Source: Erythrophleum ivorense (taxonomy: Eukaryota > Streptophyta > Magnoliopsida > Fabales > Fabaceae). From it: a stretch of DNA of 64,000 bases. Both the position numbers and the translations under genes were made by a program. Position 1 is the first letter of the stretch. Every line of letters begins with the position of its first letter. Positions 58,401-64,000 of this stretch are shown one piece after another. The DNA lies in contig JAIUCV010000004.1 of NCBI GenBank assembly GCA_026724425.1, positions 1,560,001-1,624,000 of the forward strand, read 5' to 3'. The notes under the pieces are model-generated. The model did no database searches, was not told the DNA's origin, and was given only the letters and a program-made list of their open reading frames with translations.

Positions 58401-59316
58401 ACACATAATAGTTAATAATCACGCAGATAATAGATGATGTTTATGAGAAAACATCTGATTCAATTACAAATTTGCACCTGCTCAGTCATCTGATGCAACT
58501 TCATCTTTGCTTTCACTTCAATGTTAAATACTTGTAAATGATCGTGGGTAGTTCCTGGAACTTGAGTTGCAAATTGAATATTGCATTCATGAAGCAAAGA
58601 AATCCATAAATATGATGCAGTTGTCTGAGTGATTAACTTGTAGACGTGAACCATAAAGTTTCTATTGTACCATCAAGAGGTGTATGACTTATATAGATTG
58701 GGGCGTTAGTACCCTTTTGCTCTTGTTCAAATGACAACAGTGCATAATAAGCATTTGGAACAGTTAATACAAGTCAATGTCTTGAATCTTTATCTGTAAG
58801 AGCAAGAATTCTGGTATTAGGTTTCATCAAAGGACAATCAGCAGTAATGGGCCGTCTCAATGGCTGCATGGGCAAGTTCATGTCAATGATAACAATACTG
58901 TTCTGAGGTGATGTTTCCCTGACACATATATACTTATCCGATTCCATCGTCACATGATTAAATGTAATGAATTGCAGGTTAATCCCAATGCTAGGCAACT
59001 GCAAAAGATTACCAAATGTAAATCAAATAATAGCATATTGACAACTGCCCAACCTACAAGCCAGAAACAACTACAAAAATTCGAAGAAATAAAATTTGGC
59101 AGTCCAATCATTGTAAAGAAACAGTGAAAATGATGTGTGGCAATGGGATCTTTAAAAATATAAGTTCAATGGGGGCATAAAAAACAAAAAAATGCCAAAA
59201 TTATTAAAAAGCTCAAAATTTTGGTAATGGGATTATAAATCAATGCTGAGAAGAAGGAAAAAAAGGAAAACCAACTGTTTAGCCTCTTTCATGGCAATGG
59301 GGGCATTTGTAGCCAT
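49444..59316 (-). pseudogene. Clathrin heavy chain pseudogene, introns retained
   Basis: Minus-strand blocks from MATNAPIAMKEA (ATG at 59316) to a Pro/Met/Gly-rich tail ending at the TAA at 49444 follow the order of plant clathrin heavy chain, the triskelion leg of coated vesicles. Clear blocks include [117 protein letters not shown] and [12 protein letters not shown]. Stops interrupt the frame at 58113-58115, 53359-53361, 52492-52494, 52357-52359, 51922-51924, 51844-51846 and 50119-50121. Frameshifts lie near 54175 (1-base loss), 53965 (2-base gain), 53696 (1-base loss) and 53085 (1-base loss), followed by a short deletion near 53005. No match was found between about 55385 and 58070 for most of the beta-propeller and the first leg repeats (over 400 residues). 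Introns show it arose by DNA duplication, not retroposition. A working copy must exist elsewhere. Confidence 0.92.
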
Positions 59317-60636
59317 GGTGACAAGATAAGACTTCTACAGAGAGGGAATTGAATGAGAGATAGAATGTTTAACAATGAGAAAGAACTTTCTTACGCAGTG
59401 AGATCTGAAGCAGCAAGGCTCAAGAACAGAGAGAGAAGTGTAGGGGTAGGGGGAGGGATGGGCGTGAGAAATACCAGAAAATGGGAAGGGAGGATTCCTT
59501 TCCAACTGTTAGTTTTTATCGTTTTTTTTTTTCATTTTTTTTTCTTTGGTGGGACTCCATATGCTGTTAGAGTTGTACCTTGACCAACTAGAAAGTTCAA
59601 TGTACAAAATGCAAAGCGGGAAGCATAATAGCCCAAATGGACATTTTAAAGTGAACCCATTTAAGCACAACTAGACCTATCGTTGGCGGGGCCCATAAAA
59701 GAAAACCCAGCCCAGCCTTTTTCTAATCCCATATTTAGGTTGGGCTCTTCTTGTTGAGTCTGAAGCCTTTTGTGCGTTTTATTTTTTCTGGCCCTAGCGT
59801 TAGTTTACATTTTCCACCCAAAAACAAAAAGAATAGAATAATAATTTAATTTTTAAAATATTACATTCTTCTCAATTTGGCTTTTTTAAAATAAAATCTT
59901 TTAATTTAGCCACTTAAATGTTTTCTCCCAATCTAAAGTCACAATCATTTAACTGATTAGCTGACATATGAGATAAACAAAAGCTCATATGGTCAATAAT
60001 TTATAATATAAACCTAAAAGTGTCAATCCTATAAATGATGTTGTTTTGTATAATTTCACGTAACTTAGAGCCACAAGGATCTTGATTTTTGGGCTTGGTT
60101 AGTTGGCTCTTGTGATGTATGTGACCATAACTTTGCTGAATAAAATGGCCATTTTGATTGAAAAGTTATATTTAAAGGATTAATTTAAAAGATTTTATCT
60201 TTAAAGTAATAAATTTAAAATAGAGCAATCTTTTAAAAACTAAATCATCTATTTAGTCAAACAAAAACAAAGCAAAACAATAGCCAGTCTTGCGTCAATA
60301 CAAATACTAGATTCAATCTAGTTGATTTAGGAAAGGAAAATCACGACATGATTTATTAGTTGGTTTAAAACAGATTTATCCTATTTGTCCATACATAAAA
60401 TGCAGTTGAAAATGTTTAAAACTAGATGAATTGATAGCTCATATAACTCTAATTTTTTTTGAATTTGATTTCTTTCACTTATTTATTTCCTAATCACACC
60501 ATATTTAAAATTATCAATAAAGTTTTGGGGCAAAACGATTCAACCTACTAAAAATAAGAGCCCTTTTAACTTGACCTTGTTTAGTCCTTATGATTTAATT
60601 TGGCTAGGTTGAACCAAGCCCATAGAACTAAATATT

Positions 60637-60673
<37 letters not shown>

Positions 60674-62035
60674 AGTATTTTTTTCACATTATTTTGCATC
60701 ATTTTCTTCATAATGTTAATGATATATTAATTTATATTTGTATTTAATTCATTTCATCGTTTTGATTCATGTTTCACTATCATTTATCACATGATTTTTA
60801 ATTGTATATATGAAGATGAAAATTATCATGAGACAAATTTGTCATCAAGACCACTAATGTTTTTATCTAGAAGGATAAAGACAAAATGATTAATGACTCA
60901 TGCTTGACTAATCGTATTTTATTCTGATATTTGATTTGATATGGTGATTTGAATACAATATCAAACTATACGGATGTAATTTTATGGTGTTAATTGAATT
61001 TGGACAAAAATATTGATCATAGTTTGTTTATGTCACAAAAGCAATAATAAAGGTGTACTTGTCACTTAAAATTTTTTGTCACTAAATCATGAATTAATGA
61101 GAGATTTTCAAATTTAGTGATAGATTTTTTTTGTCACTAAATTTAATTTTTATAATAATGGTTAGCGTGCCTAATTTAAGGGTAACAAAAAAAAAAAAAA
61201 ACTGATTTAAGTGAATCCATGAACAACCATGCCTAACAATGGCTAAAACCTGTCTCTTTAAACATGAATTAGGTGCATGATATTTTTAATGTGTGTGTGG
61301 ATGTCTTTCTAATTCCTGTAAATAAGCAAACCCTAATGGGTTGCGATGTGCATTATTTATAGATGGAAAACAAGCAGGGTGGAAGAGGCACGCTTCTTGT
61401 TTGTCTGACATGTTATGGTATGCTATTTATGTATCTTACCCAATTAGTGGGCTCAAATCACTGTAAATTCAACAAAGAAAGCACCAACTCTTAAATCCCA
61501 TGTGATATGTGCCCACCGAAGGCCAAAATATCATGCGGTTCTTAAATTGCTGAATCCTCCTTTTATTTTCACACCGCTTGGGGATTATTATCAATGTCTA
61601 CAACTTTCAATACAGTAGTGGGCATCACTTGTTTTTATTTCATTTTTATTTTTATTTTATTTTTTTCTCATCCCATCCATCCACTTTATCTAGGTCAATA
61701 TGCTTTTGGAGTTATCTGGTGTATTTTCATCTTAAAACTAATATACAAAAATAAAATTATTTATTTAAAAATATAAATGTAAATTGTAATGTAAGAAAAT
61801 ATCAGAAGTTAAAGTAATGCGGGAGAGTCTCATTACTCTTATTTTATCAAATTATGTACTTATCATAATGAAATTTTATTATATTATTATTTTCGTTATT
61901 TTGTCATGAAAAGCAATGACATAATTACGATTTTTTTGTTCAACTTATCACAATGCTTACTGATTCTTATCCGTTGGTTATCCATTGCAATTGCCAGCAA
62001 TTCTTACTGTAATGGTTTCATAACATATTGGTATG
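59317..62035. other. Intergenic region between clathrin pseudogene and kinase gene
   Basis: The segment 59317-59600 is the former promoter/5' UTR of the clathrin copy. A foldback repeat occupies about 59840-60240, (TA)n lies near 60643-60670, and repeated GTCACTAAA motifs occur near 61046-61140. No supported gene was found. Confidence 0.5.
59840..60240. repeat. Foldback repeat related to 1000-1130
   Basis: The left arm contains ATAAAATCTTTTAATTTAGCC and the complement of the right arm GATAAAATCTTTTAAATTAA, with similar flanks on each side. The same ATCTTTTAATTTAGTCCTT-type core is found at 1060-1085, so both loci appear to carry members of one family. Confidence 0.45.
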
Positions 62036-63583
62036 TTATATACATATATATATATATATATATATAAAACATAAATGCCCTGAAACGAAGAAGAACTCAA
62101 ATTGGGAACACGCACCTGCTGATATGAAATAAAAAGAGAAAGGAATATAAATAATTCCAAAAAATAATATATTTAAATATATTTGCAATAAATAATCCAT
62201 TTTTAATACGATACAACAACAAAAACAACAACACAGGCTGAGGCTGTAAACGCTTGTTATTGCTCTTATCTTCGTCACTAGATCTACCTTTTGCAACCCA
62301 TTATTCCTACAGCTCCAATCATCTATGCGCCCATTCCACTCATTTTCACTGTGATCATCAACGCAATTCCATATCCCCACATTTGCCCCTTCCATTTCCG
62401 AATATTCCCAACTTGTCCCAAATTCTATTCCCTCTTCCACCCTCCTCCAATGCACATATTCCCGACTTGTCCCTTCATCTTCGTTCCTTCCACTTGCACT
62501 ACCACTACCACTACCACACGCTGTCGCACCATCAACTGCTCCTATTGCTTCTGTGTCGGATGCCAATGACCTCACCCCCACCCAACCCTCTTCAAATTCC
62601 CAATTTACCCTCAAACTTGTAGCTAATTTACCCAACCTCTCCGTCGCCCATTTTTCATTATCGATTCTGATTTCTTGTTCGTCTTCCTCCGCAAATTCGT
62701 CCAAGTTGACCCCATCGAGGACGCACCGAGGAGAAGACTCCACGAGCTTATTGGGGGGAGAAGACAATAAAAATGGATGCTGTAGCAGCTGATCACAGCT
62801 CCACCGCTCGCTCGGTTCTCTCCTTAGACACTTCCTGAGGAAGTTACGTCCGAGTTCCGACAATTGACTCGGAAACTCAGGCAACTCGTCGGAGTATCCG
62901 ATTCGACTCAGCGTGTTAAAGCCCTGGTCGTCCCAACCTGGCTTCCCGGTGACCATCTCGATCACCGTGCATCCCAAGGACCACACGTCGGACTCCGGTC
63001 CCTGAGATTCCCGCCGAATCACCTCCGGCGCCATCCACAGTGGGCTTCCACGTGGCACGATCCCCACCGCCACCGCACCGGAGGAGCTCTGCTCCACCGC
63101 CGAGCCGAAATCCGCGAGCTTGGCCACGCTGCCATTGGACCCCACCAGAACGTTCCTCCCTTTGACGTCGCAGTGCACGACGCCTCTCGAGTGTACGTAC
63201 CGCAGCGCGTTCACCACACACCAGGTGAAGTACCGCACCACACGCTCGTCCACGTCAGCAGTTTTCCCGCCATTCGTAGGGGCTAAGTCAGCGAGTGTGC
63301 CACCTGGCAAGTACTCCAAGTACAAGTTCCGATACGACGTCGAAACATCATGGCCGAGGATGCTCACCACGTAAGGCGAGGACATGCTCCGAAGGATCCG
63401 AATCTCATTCTCCAACGCCTCCACCTGACCCGAGTTACAATCCACGGTCTTCACCGCGAATACCCGACCGTCCGATTTGCTTACTCCGATAGTCACAGTG
63501 CCAAACGAGCCCTTACCTATACACCTGCCTCGAACCCATGAAGCCATTGAAGAATCACAGTCACAGCTCACCTTCATCTTCAT
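62036..63583 (-). CDS. MAPKKK17/18-like protein kinase
   Basis: From the ATG at 63583 the frame runs 515 residues to a stop at 62036-62038. The N-terminal kinase domain (about 14-273) has all key elements: GKGSFGTV loop (23-30), AVK Lys45, HCDVKGRN catalytic loop (138-145; HCD in place of HRD, as in this family), DFG (158-160), MAPEV (184-188) and SDVWSLGCTVIEMVTG. Order and spelling match the single-exon plant MAPKKK17/18/20 group (MEKK-like), which acts above MKK3 in abscisic acid and stress signalling. The tail is acidic and Gly/Ser/Trp-rich, without known domains. Start choice: a TATA-like motif at 63637-63648 implies transcription starts below it, so the ATGs further upstream in frame are unlikely; ATG 63547 (MASWVRG) is an alternative. 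The last 75 or so residues are hydrophobic and low-complexity and may be intron or 3' UTR reading. Confidence 0.85.
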   Translation of the reverse strand: MKMKVSCDCDSSMASWVRGRCIGKGSFGTVTIGVSKSDGRVFAVKTVDCNSGQVEALENEIRILRSMSSPYVVSILGHDVSTSYRNLYLEYLPGGTLADLAPTNGGKTADVDERVVRYFTWCVVNALRYVHSRGVVHCDVKGRNVLVGSNGSVAKLADFGSAVEQSSSGAVAVGIVPRGSPLWMAPEVIRRESQGPESDVWSLGCTVIEMVTGKPGWDDQGFNTLSRIGYSDELPEFPSQLSELGRNFLRKCLRREPSERWSCDQLLQHPFLLSSPPNKLVESSPRCVLDGVNLDEFAEEDEQEIRIDNEKWATERLGKLATSLRVNWEFEEGWVGVRSLASDTEAIGAVDGATACGSGSGSASGRNEDEGTSREYVHWRRVEEGIEFGTSWEYSEMEGANVGIWNCVDDHSENEWNGRIDDWSCRNNGLQKVDLVTKIRAITSVYSLSLCCCFCCCIVLKMDYLLQIYLNILFFGIIYIPFSFYFISAGACSQFEFFFVSGHLCFIYIYIYICI

Positions 63584-63636
63584 TTTCAAATTGAGTTTAT
63601 TGCTTAGTGATTTTGCAGAGGGCCCAAATGGGACTA

Positions 63637-63648
63637 CATATAAATATG
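63637..63648 (-). promoter_or_regulatory. Probable TATA box of the kinase gene
   Basis: The minus strand reads CATATTTATATG here, about 55 bp upstream of the ATG at 63583. This would give a 5' UTR of roughly 25-30 nt. It excludes the longer open frame that extends upstream to 63793. Confidence 0.4.
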
Positions 63649-64000
63649 CGCGCGTGTTTGGTATAAGTATAACGCCTCGGTGTTCCATTTTTTTTTTGGA
63701 GTCCGACGTGGAATTGCTTTGAAGAAGTGGATAATTAAGAAAAGCGGTGGTGAGTGGGGATGTTGAGGTGGAGAACCGGAGATATGGAGGCAAAAAGCAA
63801 CAAGTGGTGGTTTTGGATTTACTTTTGACGTAAATAAATAGCTTGTCTCTTCTTAATCCTTATCCATACATGAATTTAGTTTGTGGTTCAATCACAGCCG
63901 TTAATCTGAATCAAATTTTCTTTTGTTTTTTCAAGTTACGGAAAAAAATGTAATACCTTAGAAATTAAAAAAAAAAGAGTAAATAACAGACTAAAAATTA
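63649..64000. other. Upstream region of the kinase gene
   Basis: Promoter side of the kinase gene and edge of the window. An open frame continues through to 63793 but has no domain. Nothing else is recognisable. Confidence 0.4.

Noticed and set aside
59353..59583. Plus-strand frame of 76 codons near the clathrin start
   Set aside because: Arg/Gly-rich and ends in poly-Phe from a T-run; likely the pseudogene's promoter/5' UTR region.
62254..63722. Plus-strand frames opposite the kinase gene
   Set aside because: Antisense shadows of the kinase exon without any domain.

Overview
The window looks like nuclear DNA of a flowering plant. It is AT-rich, has long gene-poor stretches with many microsatellites and small transposons, and its genes have GT-AG introns. 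The recognisable proteins are plant families: a HOOKLESS1-like acetyltransferase, a ZIP6-type metal transporter, an ATL RING-H2 ligase, a plant-style F2KP with an N-terminal starch-binding domain, and a MAPKKK17/18-like kinase. A eudicot, perhaps a woody rosid, is my inference from protein resemblance; the species is not determined.

Layout. 1-280 (-): the broken 5' end of an EFL1/Ria1-like GTPase gene that runs off the window. 281-8121: intergenic, with repeats. 8122-9411 (+): two-exon HLS1-like N-acetyltransferase. 9412-18248: about 9 kb without a supported gene. 18249-20317 (+): two-exon ZIP6-like transporter. 20318-26669: intergenic, holding a 210-bp mini-Helitron and a MITE just upstream of the next gene. 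26670-27104 (+): single-exon ATL-type RING-H2 ligase. 28825-47057 (-): a complete 23-exon 6-phosphofructo-2-kinase/fructose-2,6-bisphosphatase gene, reconstructed exon by exon to 738 codons with every junction in frame. Its introns carry a 3.9-kb hAT transposon (33163-37091, with a dead transposase on the + strand), a copia-like LTR remnant, a long-armed foldback element and a hAT-type MITE. 49444-59316 (-): an intron-containing clathrin heavy chain pseudogene with at least seven in-frame stops, at least four frameshifts and a large internal loss. 62036-63583 (-): a MAPKKK17/18-like kinase.

The genes belong to unrelated pathways (growth signalling, metal transport, ubiquitination, control of fructose-2,6-bisphosphate, stress kinase signalling), as is normal for a plant chromosome segment; nothing suggests a cluster or a new multi-gene system. 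The main interest is in gene decay and transposon biology: two broken housekeeping-gene copies, a functional-looking gene inflated to 18 kb by insertions, a GC-AG intron, and several small transposons whose ends can be read directly.
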